Source: Streptomyces qaidamensis (GTDB taxonomy: Bacteria; Actinomycetota; Actinomycetes; Streptomycetales; Streptomycetaceae). Taken from it: 64,000 nucleotides of DNA. Below the pieces are notes generated by a model, which saw only the letters and a program-made list of their open reading frames with translations, was not told the origin of the DNA and searched no databases. The DNA is taken from contig NZ_CP015098.1 of the NCBI RefSeq assembly GCF_001611795.1, forward strand, positions 3,100,001-3,164,000, in the 5' to 3' direction. The position numbers and the translations under genes were made by a program. Of this stretch, positions 27,071 through 39,940 are shown piece after piece (position 1 is the stretch's first letter; every line of letters starts with the position of its first letter).

Positions 27071-28102
27071 TCATCTGCGCGGCTGGGCGTCCAGCACCTG
27101 CTGGAGCGCTTCGAACTCCTCGACGCACTTTCCGGATCCGAGCGCCACGCTGTCCAGCGGGTCCTCGGCGATGTGGATCGGCATGCCGGTCTCCCGGCGC
27201 AGCCGCTCGTCGAGACCGCGCAGCAGCGCTCCGCCGCCGGTCAGAACGATTCCTCGGTCCATGATGTCGCCGGACAGCTCCGGCGGACACTTGTCGAGGG
27301 TCGTCTTGACGGCGTCGACGATCGCGTTGACCGGCTCCTCGATCGCCTTGCGGACTTCGGCGGCGGAGATGACGACGGTCTTCGGCAGCCCGGAGACGAG
27401 GTCCCGGCCGCGGATTTCGGTGTGCTCGTCGGTGTCGAGGTCGTACGCCGAACCGATCGTGATCTTGATCTGCTCGGCCGTGCGCTCACCCAGCAGGAGG
27501 GAGTACTCCTTCTTGATGTGCTGGATGATCGCGTTGTCCAGTTCGTCGCCCGCGACACGGATGGACTGGGCGGTGACGATGCCGCCGAGGGAGATGACCG
27601 CGACCTCCGTGGTGCCGCCGCCGATGTCGACCACCATGTTGCCCGTGGCCTCGTGGACCGGCAGGCCGGAGCCGATGGCCGCGGCCATGGGCTCCTCGAT
27701 GATGTGCACCTGACGGGCGCCGGCCTGGGACGACGCCTCGATGACGGCGCGGCGCTCGACGCCCGTGATGCCCGAGGGCACACAGACGACGACCCGCGGA
27801 CGAGCCAGATACCGCCGCTTGTGGATCTTCAGAATGAAGTAACGGAGCATCCGCTCGGTGATCTCGAAGTCGGCGATCACGCCGTCCTTCAGCGGACGCA
27901 CGGCAACGATGTTGCCGGGCGTGCGCCCGATCATCTTCTTCGCTTCGGCGCCGACCGCGAGGATGCCACCGGTGTTGGTGTTGATCGCGACGACGGACGG
28001 CTCGTTGAGTACGATCCCGCGACCCCTGACGTACACCAGCGTGTTGGCGGTCCCGAGGTCGACAGCCATGTCACGGCCGATGAACGACATTGAGTTCCCC
28101 AT
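27071..28102 (-). CDS. mreB: Rod-shape-determining actin homologue MreB
   Basis: 343 residues from ATG at 28102; an alternative ATG at 28090 would give 339. Actin-fold motifs: [16 protein letters not shown] (phosphate 1), [16 protein letters not shown] (connect 1), [19 protein letters not shown] (phosphate 2), and [16 protein letters not shown] (adenosine). MreB polymerises with ATP beneath the membrane; in Streptomyces it acts mainly in sporulation and spore-wall integrity rather than rod growth. The longer frame to 28249 shows no MreB character upstream of MGNSM. Confidence 0.97.
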   Translation of the reverse strand: MGNSMSFIGRDMAVDLGTANTLVYVRGRGIVLNEPSVVAINTNTGGILAVGAEAKKMIGRTPGNIVAVRPLKDGVIADFEITERMLRYFILKIHKRRYLARPRVVVCVPSGITGVERRAVIEASSQAGARQVHIIEEPMAAAIGSGLPVHEATGNMVVDIGGGTTEVAVISLGGIVTAQSIRVAGDELDNAIIQHIKKEYSLLLGERTAEQIKITIGSAYDLDTDEHTEIRGRDLVSGLPKTVVISAAEVRKAIEEPVNAIVDAVKTTLDKCPPELSGDIMDRGIVLTGGGALLRGLDERLRRETGMPIHIAEDPLDSVALGSGKCVEEFEALQQVLDAQPRR

Positions 28103-28314
28103 CAGGATTCGTCTGGCCTTCCCACTGGCTTTTGAGGGCTTTTCAGGTAGGCAAAGGTGGGTGCTGTGACGTGAAGGCTTCCATCGTAGACGCGCCTTCG
28201 CGAACACTGCGGGAGGGTCTCCGCCATTGTCAGCAGATGCCGTCCGCATTCGCTTCTGGAGACGGGCGTTCGGGGACCATCGTTCCCTCGATCGCCACGC
28301 ATATGCCGCAAAGT

Positions 28315-28335
28315 CCGGGGGCCTGGGGCCCCCGG
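28315..28335 (-). terminator. Hairpin terminator of ndk
   Basis: CCGGGGGCC (28315-28323) and GGCCCCCGG (28327-28335) form a 9-bp stem with a 3-nt loop about 30 bp past the ndk stop. The rest of the ~260-bp gap to mreB should contain the mreB promoter. Confidence 0.7.
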
Positions 28336-28365
28336 CCTGCCGAATGTGCTGGTGAGGTGCGGGGG

Positions 28366-28779
28366 CTACGCCCGGCCGGGGAAGAAAATCTTCACCTCGC
28401 GCTCGGCGGACTCCTCGGAGTCGGAGGCGTGAATCAGGTTCTCCCGGACGATGACGCCGAAGTCGCCGCGGATGGAGCCGGGGGCGGCGGCGATCGGGTC
28501 GGTCGGGCCGGCGAGCGCGCGCACACCCTCGATGACCCGCTCGCCCTCGACGATCAGCGCCACGACCGGCCCGGAGGCCATGAACTCCACCAGCGGCTCG
28601 TAGAAGGGCTTGCCCTTGTGCTCGCCGTAGTGCTGCTCCAGCGTGTCCTGGTCCAGCGTGCGCAGCTCCAGCGCGGTGATCGTCCAGCCCGCCTTGCGCT
28701 CGATGCGGCTGATGATCTCGCCGGTCAGGCCGCGACGGACGGCGTCGGGCTTGAGGAGGACGAGGGTGCGCTGGCTCAC
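28366..28779 (-). CDS. ndk: Nucleoside diphosphate kinase
   Basis: 137 residues. [20 protein letters not shown] at the start, and a short C-terminus after [20 protein letters not shown], with the catalytic His in NLIHASDS. Transfers the gamma-phosphate from ATP to NDPs through a phosphohistidine. The active-site block is followed by [12 protein letters not shown] as expected. GTG start at 28779 with AGGAG upstream. Located between DUF4233 and mreB, as in other streptomycetes. Confidence 0.97.
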   Translation of the reverse strand: MSQRTLVLLKPDAVRRGLTGEIISRIERKAGWTITALELRTLDQDTLEQHYGEHKGKPFYEPLVEFMASGPVVALIVEGERVIEGVRALAGPTDPIAAAPGSIRGDFGVIVRENLIHASDSEESAEREVKIFFPGRA

Positions 28780-28844
28780 GACGGGCTCCTTGTACGTAAA
28801 GGTTTAGCGGTGGGACGAGGTTACCCGGCGTGTCGGGGCGCCTG

Positions 28845-29201
28845 TTACGCAGCGTCAGGTGTGGAGGAGCCCGCCTGGGCCGCGAATCTCGCCTTCGCCT
28901 CGTCCACCTTCCGGCCGTAGTGCACCGACGCCCACCACAGGGCCGCGAAGATCGCCCCCAGGAAGAACATGCTCGGGACGACGAACCCCGACGCGATGAG
29001 CGCGATCTGCAGCGCCCAGCCGAGGACGACCCCGCCCGGGCGGGTCACCAGGCCGCACAGCACCAGACACAGGAACATCGCGATGCCGCTGACCGTCCAC
29101 ACTGTCGCCATGGACAGGTCAGGGTCCTTCATGGCGACCAGACCGGCGAACCCGATGACGAAGAACTCGCCGATCAGCGTCGAAGAACAGAGCGTGCGCA
29201 C
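28845..29201 (-). CDS. DUF4233 membrane protein
   Basis: 118 residues, four hydrophobic segments. [20 protein letters not shown] and [18 protein letters not shown] followed by [20 protein letters not shown] are typical of DUF4233, a small family encoded directly after folC in actinobacteria. GTG start at 29201 lies 5 bp past the folC stop, so the two are one operon. Function unknown. Confidence 0.9.
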   Translation of the reverse strand: MRTLCSSTLIGEFFVIGFAGLVAMKDPDLSMATVWTVSGIAMFLCLVLCGLVTRPGGVVLGWALQIALIASGFVVPSMFFLGAIFAALWWASVHYGRKVDEAKARFAAQAGSSTPDAA

Positions 29202-29206
29202 GGGAC

Positions 29207-30730
29207 TCAGCCCCTCCCCAGGAGCAGTCGGGCCTCGCCGACGGTGATGACCGAACCGGTGACGAGCACACCGCCGCCGGCGAACTCGCCCTCCTCCTCG
29301 GCCAGCGTGATGGCGGCCTCCAGCGCGTCGGGCAGCCGCGGCTCGACCTGGACGCGCTCCTCGCCGAACACCTCCACGGCGATCCCGGCGAGCTCGTCGG
29401 CGTCCATCGCGCGGTGGCTGGAGTTCTGCGTGATCACGACCTCGGCGAACACCGGCTCGAAGGCCTCCAGCAGCCCCCGGACGTTCTTGTCGCCGCTCGC
29501 GCCGACCACGCCGATGAGGCGGCTGAACTGGAACGCCTCCCCGATCGCCTCGGCCGCCGCCCGGGCACCCGCCGGGTTGTGGGCGGCGTCAAGCACGACC
29601 GTCGGCGACCGGCGCACGACCTCCAGCCGGCCCGGCGAGGCCACGGCGGCGAAGGCCTTGCGGACGGTGTCCGGATCCAGCGCGTCGGCCCGCTGCGCAC
29701 CGACGCCGAAGAACGCCTCGACGGCGGCGAGCGCCACGGCGGCGTTGTGCGCCTGGTGCGCGCCGTGCAGCGGCAGGTACACCTCGGGGTACTCACCGCC
29801 GAGCCCGCGCAGCGTCACCAGCTGCCCGCCGACGGCCACCTGCCGCTCGACGACACCGAACTCCAGCCCTTCCCGGGCCACGGTCGCGTCCACCTCGACG
29901 GCCTTCTTCAGCAGCACCTGCGCCGCGTCGACCGGCTGCTGCGCCATGATGACCGTCGCACCCTGCTTGATGATGCCGGCCTTCTCCGTGGCGATCTCGG
30001 CGTGCGTGGTGCCGAGCCGGTCGGTGTGGTCGAGGTCTATGGGCGTGACGACGGCGACGTCACCGTCGATCACGTTCGTGGCGTCCCAGGAGCCGCCCAT
30101 GCCGACCTCGACGACGGCGACGTCCGCGGGGGCGTCGGCGAACGCCGCGTACGCCATGCCGGTGAGCACCTCGAAGAAGGACAGCCGGTATTCCTGGGAG
30201 GCGTCGACCATCTCCACGTACGGCTTGATGTCCTGGTACGTCTCGATGAACCGCTCGGGTGAGATGGGGGCGCCGTCGAGGCTGATGCGCTCGGTGATCG
30301 ACTGCACGTGCGGCGAGGTGTAGCGGCCGGTGCGCAGCTCGAAGGCGCCGAGCAGGGCCTCGATCATGCGGGCCGTGGAGGTCTTGCCGTTCGTGCCCGT
30401 GATGTGGATCGACGGGTACGACCGCTGCGGCTCCCCCAGCACGTCCATCAGCGCGGCGATACGGCTGACGGAGGGCTCCAGCTTCGTCTCGCCCCAACGG
30501 GTGGCGAGCTCGGTCTCGACCTCGCGCAGGGCCTTGTCGACCTCGGGGTCGGCGGGGCGCGTGGGGATGTCGGCGTCGGGCGGGCCGCCCTGGGTGCGCA
30601 GGGTTCGGCTGCCGGCCTCGATGACCGCGAGGTCGGGGTCGCGGGTGGTCTCCTCCGCGATGATCTCGTCGAAGGCGTTGAGGGGATCGGGCTGGTCGTC
30701 GGCGTTGTGGTCTGGAGGGAGCTCGCTCAC
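29207..30730 (-). CDS. folC: Folylpolyglutamate synthase / dihydrofolate synthase
   Basis: 507 residues from GTG at 30730, whose product starts SELPPDHNADDQ; the frame extends to 30883 but that part is not family-like. An acidic ~75-residue N-terminal extension precedes the Mur-ligase-type core. The ATP loop is HITGTNGKTSTARM, followed by TSPHVQSITERISLDG (Omega-loop region) and VVEVGMGGSWDATNVID. The second domain includes VVLDAAHNPAGARAAA. The enzyme adds glutamate to dihydropteroate and folates. Lies downstream of valS on the same strand with a 170-bp gap holding a dispersed repeat, and upstream of DUF4233 and ndk. No obvious Shine-Dalgarno is seen at 30730, so the start is tentative. Confidence 0.95.
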   Translation of the reverse strand: MSELPPDHNADDQPDPLNAFDEIIAEETTRDPDLAVIEAGSRTLRTQGGPPDADIPTRPADPEVDKALREVETELATRWGETKLEPSVSRIAALMDVLGEPQRSYPSIHITGTNGKTSTARMIEALLGAFELRTGRYTSPHVQSITERISLDGAPISPERFIETYQDIKPYVEMVDASQEYRLSFFEVLTGMAYAAFADAPADVAVVEVGMGGSWDATNVIDGDVAVVTPIDLDHTDRLGTTHAEIATEKAGIIKQGATVIMAQQPVDAAQVLLKKAVEVDATVAREGLEFGVVERQVAVGGQLVTLRGLGGEYPEVYLPLHGAHQAHNAAVALAAVEAFFGVGAQRADALDPDTVRKAFAAVASPGRLEVVRRSPTVVLDAAHNPAGARAAAEAIGEAFQFSRLIGVVGASGDKNVRGLLEAFEPVFAEVVITQNSSHRAMDADELAGIAVEVFGEERVQVEPRLPDALEAAITLAEEEGEFAGGGVLVTGSVITVGEARLLLGRG

Positions 30731-30790
30731 GGGGCCCAGTCTACGGAGGGGCAGTGACATCGGTCGGGGGTGGTTTGTGTCGTCGTGTGT

Positions 30791-30832
30791 GTGCGGGTCG
30801 TCCGTGGCTCGTCGCGCAGTCCCCGCGCCCCT
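30791..30832. repeat. Dispersed intergenic repeat, copy 1 (valS-folC gap)
   Basis: Contains GTCGCGCAGTCCCCGCGCCCCT preceded by a GTGCGGGT arm. Nearly the same block, with TTCCCC instead of TCCCC, occurs at 37831-37865. Both copies sit in intergenic gaps, close to a hairpin. I recall such blocks as common in Streptomyces genomes. Confidence 0.6.
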
Positions 30833-30897
30833 CGGAAGCACGTACGTGGAGGCCCCGGCGCTGAGCAGCACCGGGGCCTCCACGACCGTACGGACCC

Positions 30898-33528
<2,631 letters not shown>

Positions 33529-33666
33529 GGGGGTCAGTTTAGAGGTGTCACCGGCTCGTACCGAAACGCGTTTGCTTCGTAACGGTGGGGGCCCCGATGC
33601 CATGCACACGGCGGGTCTGCGCCAGGATGTCCGGAACACATAAGCATCTGGAGGGGAACCCAGAAC

Positions 33667-34635
33667 ATGAGCTACAACCAGCCGGGCCCGTACGGCGGGC
33701 AGCCCCAGCAGCCCGGTCCGTACGGTCAGCCCGGCCCGTACGGTCAGCCGCCGCAGGCTCCCCAGCCCGGCTACGGCTACCCCCAGCAGGCCCCTCCGCC
33801 CCAGCCCGGCTACGGCTACCCGCAGCAGCCCCCGCAGGGCGTCCCGCCCCAGCAGGCGCCGTACGGCCAGCAGCCCCCGTACGGCCAGCAGCCGCAGCCG
33901 CCCTACGGCCAGGCCCCGTACGGCGTCCCCCAGCCTCCCGCCCCGGGCGGCGGCAAGAAGAAGACCGGCCTCATCATCGGCGCGGTCGCGGTCGTGGCGG
34001 CGATCGGCGTGGGCGCGTACTTCGTGATCGGCGGGGGCGGCGGAGCGGGCGCCCTGGAGGACGACGGCCCGCACAAGCTGGCGACTCCGGCGAAGGTGCT
34101 GAGCGAGTACAACCGCATCTCGAAGGACGGGGCGACCGCAGGCGACGACTCCACCAAGGAACTGGAGAAGAGCGGCGTCAAGAACGGCAAGTCGGTTCTG
34201 GGCACCTACTCCACGGTGGACCCCACCACGTACGACCCCACGGACCCGTCCTCGGCCGCCGAGATGGCCACGGCCAAGAGCGTCAACTTCTTCGGTGTCT
34301 ACGGCGAGGTCTCCGACCCGGAGGCGTCCCTGGACACCTTCTTCGCCAACTTCAAGAAGTCCGCCGAGAAGGACTCCTCCAGCAGCAGCGGCGGCAAGAC
34401 CGAGCTGATCGGCGAGCCGGAGGAGGCGGACCTCGACGGCGCGGTCATGAAGTGCCAGGCGGTCAAGGGCCCGAACGTCATGACCAAGAAGGAGCAGACC
34501 AACTGGTTCTGCGCCTGGGCCGACTACAGCACCATCGCGGTGGTCTCCTCGGGTACCGCCGCCGGGGACACGTCCAAGGACACCGCCGTCGACGTCACCA
34601 CCAAGATCCGCCCGGAGATCCGCGTCAAGGTCTGA
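33667..34635 (+). CDS. Single-pass membrane protein with Pro/Gly/Tyr/Gln-rich N-terminus
   Basis: 322 residues. Residues 1-95 are repeats of QPGPYGQ and [10 protein letters not shown] types, a low-complexity cytoplasmic segment. A membrane helix follows ([20 protein letters not shown], ~100-120), then a ~200-residue soluble extracellular part of unknown fold ([52 protein letters not shown]). Two cysteines in the last third could form a disulfide. GGAGGGG lies 10-15 bp upstream of the ATG. Divergent from valS, with ~140 bp between. Such architecture is common in actinobacterial envelope proteins; no function can be assigned. Confidence 0.85.
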   Translation: MSYNQPGPYGGQPQQPGPYGQPGPYGQPPQAPQPGYGYPQQAPPPQPGYGYPQQPPQGVPPQQAPYGQQPPYGQQPQPPYGQAPYGVPQPPAPGGGKKKTGLIIGAVAVVAAIGVGAYFVIGGGGGAGALEDDGPHKLATPAKVLSEYNRISKDGATAGDDSTKELEKSGVKNGKSVLGTYSTVDPTTYDPTDPSSAAEMATAKSVNFFGVYGEVSDPEASLDTFFANFKKSAEKDSSSSSGGKTELIGEPEEADLDGAVMKCQAVKGPNVMTKKEQTNWFCAWADYSTIAVVSSGTAAGDTSKDTAVDVTTKIRPEIRVKV

Positions 34636-34655
34636 CGACTCCGAAGGCACAAAGA

Positions 34656-34688
34656 GGAAGGGCCCCGGTCGATGACCGGGGCCCTTCC
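34656..34688. terminator. Bidirectional hairpin terminator
   Basis: A 15-bp perfect stem (GGAAGGGCCCCGGTC at 34656-34670 against 34674-34688) with a GAT loop. Shared by the convergent membrane-protein gene and clpX. Confidence 0.88.
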
Positions 34689-34701
34689 CTTCACGTCTGT
34701 G

Positions 34702-35988
34702 TCACGCCGTCTTCTGCTCGCCCGGCCCGCGTCCCCGCGCATCCCGCGGAATCAGGGTCGGATTGACGTTCGACTGGACGACGTCCGCCGTGATGACGAC
34801 CCGGGCCACGTCCTTGCGGGACGGGACCTCGTACATCACGCCCTGGAGGACTTCCTCCATGATGGCGCGCAGGCCGCGCGCGCCGGTCTGGCGGAGGATG
34901 GCCTGGTCGGCGATGGCTTCGAGGGCCTCGCGCTCGAAGTCCAGCTCCACCCCGTCGAGTTCGAAGAGGCGCTCGTACTGCTTGACGAGCGCGTTGCGCG
35001 GCTCGACGAGGATCTGCAGCAGGGCCTCGCGGTCGAGGTTGTGGACCGAGGTGATGACCGGGAGGCGGCCGATGAACTCGGGGATCATGCCGAACTTGAC
35101 CAGGTCCTCCGGCATGACCTCCTGGAACTGGTCCTTGGACTCCATCTCGCGCTTGGAGCGGATCTGCGCGCCGAAGCCGATGCCCTTGGCACCCGCCCGG
35201 GACTCGATGATCTTCTCCAGCCCGGAGAAGGCACCGCCCACGATGAACAGCACGTTCGTCGTGTCGATCTGGATGAACTCCTGGTGGGGGTGCTTGCGGC
35301 CGCCCTGCGGCGGGACCGAGGCCGTGGTGCCCTCCAGGATCTTCAGCAGGGCCTGCTGCACGCCCTCGCCCGAGACGTCGCGCGTGATCGAGGGGTTTTC
35401 ACTCTTCCGCGCGACCTTGTCGATCTCGTCGATGTAGATGATCCCGGTCTCGGCCTTCTTGACGTCGTAGTCGGCCGCCTGGATCAGCTTGAGCAGGATG
35501 TTCTCGACGTCCTCGCCGACGTAACCGGCCTCCGTGAGGGCCGTGGCGTCGGCGATCGCGAAGGGGACGTTCAGCATGCGCGCGAGGGTCTGCGCGAGGA
35601 GGGTCTTGCCGGAGCCGGTGGGGCCGAGGAGCAGGATGTTGGACTTCGCCAACTCGATGGCGTCGTCACGGCCGTTCGCCCCACCGTTCTCGCCGGCCTG
35701 GACGCGCTTGTAGTGGTTGTACACCGCTACGGACAGGGCCTTCTTGGCAGCCTCCTGGCCGACCACGTAGCCCTCGAGGAACTCGTAGATCTCGCGGGGC
35801 TTCGGGAGTTCCTCCCAGCGGACCTCGCTGGTCTCCGCCAGCTCTTCCTCGATGATCTCGTTGCAGAGGTCGATGCACTCGTCGCAGATGTACACACCGG
35901 GCCCTGCGATGAGCTTCTTGACCTGCTTCTGGCTCTTGCCGCAGAACGAGCACTTGAGCAGATCGCCGCCGTCACCGATGCGTGCCAC
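34702..35988 (-). CDS. clpX: ATP-dependent protease ATP-binding subunit ClpX
   Basis: 428 residues from GTG at 35988 (AAGGGGAAG upstream; the frame runs on to 36135 without family character). The N-terminal zinc-binding domain reads [15 protein letters not shown] then [10 protein letters not shown], four cysteines. The AAA+ module has [12 protein letters not shown] (Walker A), [13 protein letters not shown] (Walker B) and the RERG-like pore region. The IGF-type loop for ClpP docking appears as KGIGFGAQ. ClpX unfolds substrates and feeds them to ClpP. Downstream of clpP2 on the same strand, 180 bp apart. Confidence 0.97.
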   Translation of the reverse strand: MARIGDGGDLLKCSFCGKSQKQVKKLIAGPGVYICDECIDLCNEIIEEELAETSEVRWEELPKPREIYEFLEGYVVGQEAAKKALSVAVYNHYKRVQAGENGGANGRDDAIELAKSNILLLGPTGSGKTLLAQTLARMLNVPFAIADATALTEAGYVGEDVENILLKLIQAADYDVKKAETGIIYIDEIDKVARKSENPSITRDVSGEGVQQALLKILEGTTASVPPQGGRKHPHQEFIQIDTTNVLFIVGGAFSGLEKIIESRAGAKGIGFGAQIRSKREMESKDQFQEVMPEDLVKFGMIPEFIGRLPVITSVHNLDREALLQILVEPRNALVKQYERLFELDGVELDFEREALEAIADQAILRQTGARGLRAIMEEVLQGVMYEVPSRKDVARVVITADVVQSNVNPTLIPRDARGRGPGEQKTA

Positions 35989-36168
35989 GGTGTGCTTCCC
36001 CTTCGCCTGGGAGACTCCTGGACGTCGACGTCCAGCGGACTCCTGGTGCTGCCTTATGTCCGACGGTACCTTGCCGGGCCACCCGTCCGGCCCCCCTTGG
36101 CGCGGTTCGCTTTGACGTGAACCGAGCCAAACCATGCCAAGGGGCGGCAGACGATACAGCCTCTCGCC

Positions 36169-36876
36169 TCAGCGCAGGCTCGAGTTGTCCATCTTCCGGG
36201 TGCTGATGACCTGGTCGATCAGGCCGTAGCTCAGCGCGTCCTCGGCCGTGAGGATCTTGTCGCGCTCGATGTCCTCGCGGATCTTCTCGACCGGCGTGGT
36301 GGAGTGCTTGGCCAGCATCTCCTCCAGCTGCGAGCGCATCCGGAGGATCTCGTTGGCGGCGATCTCCAGGTCGGACACCTGACCGCGGCCGGTCTCGCTG
36401 TACGGCTGGTGGATCAGCACGCGCGCGTTCGGCAGGGCCATGCGCTTGCCCGGCGTCCCGGCGGCGAGCAGGACGGCGGCGGCGGAGGCGGCCTGGCCCA
36501 TGCAGACCGTCTGGACGTCCGGCTTCACGTACTGCATCGTGTCGTAGATCGCCGTGAGCGCCGTGAAGGAGCCGCCGGGGCTGTTGATGTAGACCGAGAT
36601 GTCACGGTCGGGGTCCATCGACTCCAGGCACAGCAGCTGCGCCATGACGTCGTTGGCGGAGGCGTCGTCGATCTGGACGCCGAGGAAGATCACGCGCTCC
36701 TCGAAGAGCTTCGCGTACGGGTCGTACTCGCGGATGCCCTGGGAGGTGCGCTCGACGAAGCGGGGAATGATGTAGCGGGACTCGGCCTGCGGGCCGGTGT
36801 AGCGGCCCTGCGAGGCGCTCATGTCCTGCACGGCGTGCATACGGTCGTAGATCCCACTGCCGGGGAACTGGTTCAC
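36169..36876 (-). CDS. clpP2: ATP-dependent Clp protease proteolytic subunit (ClpP2)
   Basis: 235 residues. Serine protease motifs: [20 protein letters not shown], then [37 protein letters not shown] with catalytic Ser in GQAASAA and His in IHQP. Asp follows in the [18 protein letters not shown] region. The N-terminal ~40 residues are longer than in ClpP1, typical of the second member of an actinobacterial pair. GTG at 36876 with AGGAGA upstream. ClpP1 and ClpP2 form a mixed 14-mer; both genes lie together with clpX downstream. Confidence 0.96.
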   Translation of the reverse strand: MNQFPGSGIYDRMHAVQDMSASQGRYTGPQAESRYIIPRFVERTSQGIREYDPYAKLFEERVIFLGVQIDDASANDVMAQLLCLESMDPDRDISVYINSPGGSFTALTAIYDTMQYVKPDVQTVCMGQAASAAAVLLAAGTPGKRMALPNARVLIHQPYSETGRGQVSDLEIAANEILRMRSQLEEMLAKHSTTPVEKIREDIERDKILTAEDALSYGLIDQVISTRKMDNSSLR

Positions 36877-36986
36877 GGTGTCTCCTGAAATGGGCTGAGG
36901 CGGTCGGCTGGGGCTGGCTGGGGTCGCTGGGGCCCGGGGAGGGCTCCGCGGGCCTCACGGGGCCCCACAGGCCCCGTGGGGCCCGC

Positions 36987-37604
36987 TCAGGCCCCGGTGC
37001 CGCCGCCGCCCGGCATACCGGCGGCCGTGGGCATGACGTCGTCGATGAGGCCGTACTCCTTGGCCTCGAAGGCGTCGAACCAGCGGTCGCGGTCCGAGTC
37101 GCGGGTGATCTGCTCGACCGACTGGCCGGTGTGCTGCGAGGTCAGCTCGGCCATGCGCTTCTTGGTGTGCAGCAGCCGCTCGGCGTGGATCTTGATGTCC
37201 GAGGCCGAGCCGGCCAGGCCGGCGGAGGGCTGGTGGATCAGGATCTCGGCGTTCGGCAGCGCGAAGCGCTTGCCGGGGGTGCCCGCGCTGAGCAGGAACT
37301 GGCCCATCGAGGCCGCGAGACCCATGGCGATGGTCACCACGTCGTTCTTGATGTACTGCATGGTGTCGTAGATCGCCATACCGGCCGTGATGGAACCGCC
37401 GGGGCTGTTGATGTACAGGTAGATGTCCTTGTCCGGCTCGGCGGCAAGGAGCAGCAGCTGCGCGGTGATCTTGTTCGCGATGTCGTCGTCGACCGGCTGG
37501 CCGAGGAAGATGATCCGCTCGTTGAGCAGCCGGTTGTAGACCTGGTCGCCGAGGCCGCCACCGATAGAGGGCTCGCCGGCGGCTGAGGGCATCAGATTCG
37601 TCAC
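36987..37604 (-). CDS. clpP1: ATP-dependent Clp protease proteolytic subunit (ClpP1)
   Basis: 205 residues from GTG at 37604 (product starts [22 protein letters not shown] upstream). [39 protein letters not shown] with catalytic Ser, and [11 protein letters not shown] with catalytic His are visible; Asp is in [17 protein letters not shown]. About 110 bp upstream of clpP2. Transcription of clpP1-clpP2 in streptomycetes is controlled by ClgR; I did not see a convincing ClgR site in the ~340 bp upstream, which also holds a dispersed repeat and the tig terminator. Confidence 0.96.
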   Translation of the reverse strand: MTNLMPSAAGEPSIGGGLGDQVYNRLLNERIIFLGQPVDDDIANKITAQLLLLAAEPDKDIYLYINSPGGSITAGMAIYDTMQYIKNDVVTIAMGLAASMGQFLLSAGTPGKRFALPNAEILIHQPSAGLAGSASDIKIHAERLLHTKKRMAELTSQHTGQSVEQITRDSDRDRWFDAFEAKEYGLIDDVMPTAAGMPGGGGTGA

Positions 37605-37830
37605 GTATCCACCTGCTCGTCTTACGACGGCGCCGGGCCGTCTCACGTTTCCCTAGGGGCTAGGAGCCGTTCGGGGACTCCACTGCCCTCGTATTCATGG
37701 ACCCTAACGCGCGGGTCCCTTCGGGGAATCCCGGAGATGGGAGTGTTCGCCGGGGGCGTAGCGCGGTGGGCTCCGCCGGGGCGCCGTGCGGTCTCGTCGT
37801 GGGTGGTGCGGAAATCGCCCGACCGCGGGC

Positions 37831-37865
37831 GGGTGCGGGCTTGTCGCGCAGTTCCCCGCGCCCCT
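37831..37865. repeat. Dispersed intergenic repeat, copy 2 (tig-clpP1 gap)
   Basis: GGGTGCGGGCTTGTCGCGCA followed by GTTCCCCGCGCCCCT, closely matching the block at 30791-30832. It lies ~30 bp from the tig terminator hairpin. Confidence 0.6.
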
Positions 37866-37892
37866 GGAGTGCGCTTGCCCCCCTGGGTGGCG

Positions 37893-37924
37893 AGAAGGCC
37901 CTGGGGCATGCCCCAGGGCCTTCT
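37893..37924 (-). terminator. Terminator of tig
   Basis: AGAAGGCCCTGGGG (37893-37906) pairs with CCCCAGGGCCTTCT (37911-37924) around a CATG loop, 25 bp beyond the tig stop codon. It separates tig from the clpP1 transcript. Confidence 0.85.
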
Positions 37925-37948
37925 TCACGGACTCACCGCTGCCGGGGC

Positions 37949-39343
37949 TCAGCCCTCGGTCTTCTCCTCGGCGGAGGCCTCCGTGGCCTCGGCCTCGGCG
38001 GACTCGGTCTCGGCGGTCCCGGTCTCGTCCTCTTCGTCGTCGAGGTCGATGACCTCGCCGTTGGTGTCCTTGACCGTGGCCTTCTCGACCACGACGGCCA
38101 GGGCCTTGCCGCGGGCGACCTCGCCGACCAGGAGCGGAACCTGGCCGCCCTCGACGACCGCCTGGGCGAACTGGTCGGGGGACATGCCGGAGGAGGCCGC
38201 ACGGCGCATGAGGTGCTCGGTGAGCTCCTCCTGGTTGACGTTCAGCTTCTCCTGCTTGACGAGCTCGTCGAGCACGAACTGGGTCTTGATGCCCTTGACC
38301 GCGGCTTCCTTGGTCTCGGCGTCGAACTCCTCCTCGCTCTTGCCCTGGATCTCCAGGTACTTCGGGAGGTCGAGGCCCATCTGGCCCAGCTGGTGGTGCT
38401 CGAGGTTGTGCTTGCGGGTGTTGATCTCGTCCTCGAGCAGCTTCTCGGGGACCGGGACCTCGACCAGGTCGAGCAGCTTCTCCAGGACGCGCTCCTGGGC
38501 CTGCGTGGCCTGGTCGTACTGCTTCATGTTCTCGAGGCGCTTGCGGCTGTCCGCGCGCAGCTCCTCGATGGTGTCGAACTCAGAGGCGAGCTGAGCGAAC
38601 TCGTCGTCCAGCTCGGGCAGTTCACGCTTGGCGACCTGGGTGACCTTGACGGTGACCTCGGCCTCCTTGCCGGCGGCGGAGCCGCCCTTGAGCTCGGAGG
38701 TGAAGGTGGCCTCGCCACCGGCCTCCAGGCCCTTCACGGCGTCGTCGATGCCTTCCAGCAGCTCACCGGAGCCGATGGTGTAGGAGACGCCGTCGGCGAC
38801 GCCGTCCTCCAGGACCTCGCCGTCGACCTTGGCCTGCAGGTCGATCGTCACGACGTCGCCGTCCTCGGCGGCACGCTCGACCGGGGCGGTGGAGGCGAAG
38901 CGCTCGCGCAGCTCCTCGACGGCCTTGTCGACGTCCTCGTCGGTGACCTCGACCGCGTCGACCTCGACCTCGATGCCGGAGAAGTCCGGGATCTCGATGG
39001 CCGGGCGGATGTCGACCTCGGCGGTGAAGTTCAGCGTCTCGCCGTCCTTCAGCTCCGTGATGTCGACCTCGGGCTGGCCCAGCACGCTGAGCTCGGCCTC
39101 GTTGACCGCGTCGGTGTAGAACTTGGGAAGCGCGTCGTTGACCGCCTCCTCCAGAACCGCACCGCGGCCGAACCGCTGGTCGATGACCCGGGCCGGGACC
39201 TTGCCCTTGCGGAAGCCCTTCACCGTGACCTGCTGGTTGATCTTCTTGTACGCCGCGTCGAGGCTGTCCTTGAGCTCCTCGAAGGGCACCTCGACAGTCA
39301 GCCGAACCCGGGTCGGGTTCAGGGTCTCCACGGCGCTCTTCAC
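37949..39343 (-). CDS. tig: Trigger factor (ribosome-associated chaperone / PPIase)
   Basis: 464 residues. The N-terminal ribosome-binding domain has [18 protein letters not shown] (the GFRxGxxP signature), followed by an FKBP-like domain (residues ~160-245, [16 protein letters not shown]) and the helical C-terminal chaperone arms. The last ~35 residues are acidic ([20 protein letters not shown]), a common actinobacterial extension. It binds nascent chains at the tunnel exit. GTG at 39343 with AAGGAG upstream. Stands upstream of the clp genes, the conserved order. Confidence 0.97.
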   Translation of the reverse strand: MKSAVETLNPTRVRLTVEVPFEELKDSLDAAYKKINQQVTVKGFRKGKVPARVIDQRFGRGAVLEEAVNDALPKFYTDAVNEAELSVLGQPEVDITELKDGETLNFTAEVDIRPAIEIPDFSGIEVEVDAVEVTDEDVDKAVEELRERFASTAPVERAAEDGDVVTIDLQAKVDGEVLEDGVADGVSYTIGSGELLEGIDDAVKGLEAGGEATFTSELKGGSAAGKEAEVTVKVTQVAKRELPELDDEFAQLASEFDTIEELRADSRKRLENMKQYDQATQAQERVLEKLLDLVEVPVPEKLLEDEINTRKHNLEHHQLGQMGLDLPKYLEIQGKSEEEFDAETKEAAVKGIKTQFVLDELVKQEKLNVNQEELTEHLMRRAASSGMSPDQFAQAVVEGGQVPLLVGEVARGKALAVVVEKATVKDTNGEVIDLDDEEDETGTAETESAEAEATEASAEEKTEG

Positions 39344-39485
39344 GGTTCGGTCTCCTTGTGGCTGACTTCTTGGTTTCTGCCGGGGCCAGAACGGCCCGGC
39401 GGATTTCGCCGCCCGGAGACTTCAGACGCTGAGACACACGGGCGTGCAGCTTGCATAGTAACGGCAGCGCCTACACCGCCCAAAA

Positions 39486-39533
39486 GGCGATCACGCGAAT
39501 GATCGGATGGGCGATCACGCGAATGATCGGGTG
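39486..39533. repeat. Two tandem 24-bp units with internal dyad, next to tRNA-Pro
   Basis: The unit starting GGCGATCACGCGAATGATCG recurs at 39486 and 39510, differing only at one base near its end. Each contains CGATCA-N6-TGATCG. The block lies immediately 3' of the tRNA-Pro gene and upstream of tig on the same strand, so it could act in tRNA 3'-end termination or in tig control. Confidence 0.7.
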
Positions 39534-39535
39534 GC

Positions 39536-39612
39536 TGGTCGGGGTGGCGGGATTTGAACCCACGGCCTTCCGCTCCCAAAGCGGACGCGCTACCAAGCTG
39601 CGCCACACCCCG
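39536..39612 (-). tRNA. tRNA-Pro (anticodon TGG)
   Basis: 77 nt including an encoded CCA (plus-strand TGG at 39536-39538). Acceptor CGGGGTG pairs with CACCCCG; the T loop is GTTCAAAT and the D loop contains AGCTTGGTAGC. The anticodon loop TTTGGGA between CCGC and GCGG gives TGG, proline. Confidence 0.95.
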
Positions 39613-39776
39613 TCTGGTGCGACACGTAGGGTACATGCCGACGAGCGGTGCGGCGGCCGCTTTTCCACAGGGTCCGTGCCGCGTCGGCTCCGGCGGGAAT
39701 GCGGTGTGCGACCGAGGGGGCCGACCCGCTACGATGCCTTCAGTGCCGCGGTCACCCGACCTGCGGCGCGTGCTGT

Positions 39777-39850
39777 GCGGGCGTAGCTCAATGGTAGAGC
39801 CCTAGTCTTCCAAACTAGCTACGCGGGTTCGATTCCCGTCGCCCGCTCCA
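39777..39850 (+). tRNA. tRNA-Gly (anticodon TCC)
   Basis: 74 nt with encoded CCA (39848-39850). Acceptor GCGGGCG pairs with CGCCCGC. The anticodon stem CTAGT/ACTAG encloses CTTCCAA, anticodon TCC. T arm CGGGTTCGATTCCCG is canonical. Confidence 0.97.
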
Positions 39851-39857
39851 TACGGCT

Positions 39858-39896
39858 CAGGGCCAGGTCAGAGGATCATTCCTCCGCCTGGCCCTG
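39858..39896 (+). terminator. Hairpin terminator after tRNA-Gly
   Basis: CAGGGCCAGG (39858-39867) and CCTGGCCCTG (39887-39896) form the outer stem, with an inner GAGG/CCTC pairing. It also faces the 3' end of the kinase gene at 39941 and may work in both directions. Confidence 0.8.
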
Positions 39897-39940
39897 ATCG
39901 TTTCCCGGCCGGGGATCGTTCCTGTGTCAGGCCCGCTGAT

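Noticed and set aside
37605..37830. A ClgR operator upstream of clpP1.
   Set aside because: Only partial GTTCG-type matches were seen by eye, with no convincing dyad; the claim would need a matrix search.
39536..39850. tRNA genes as attachment sites of an integrated element.
   Set aside because: No integrase gene and no partial repeat of either tRNA 3' end was noticed in the window.
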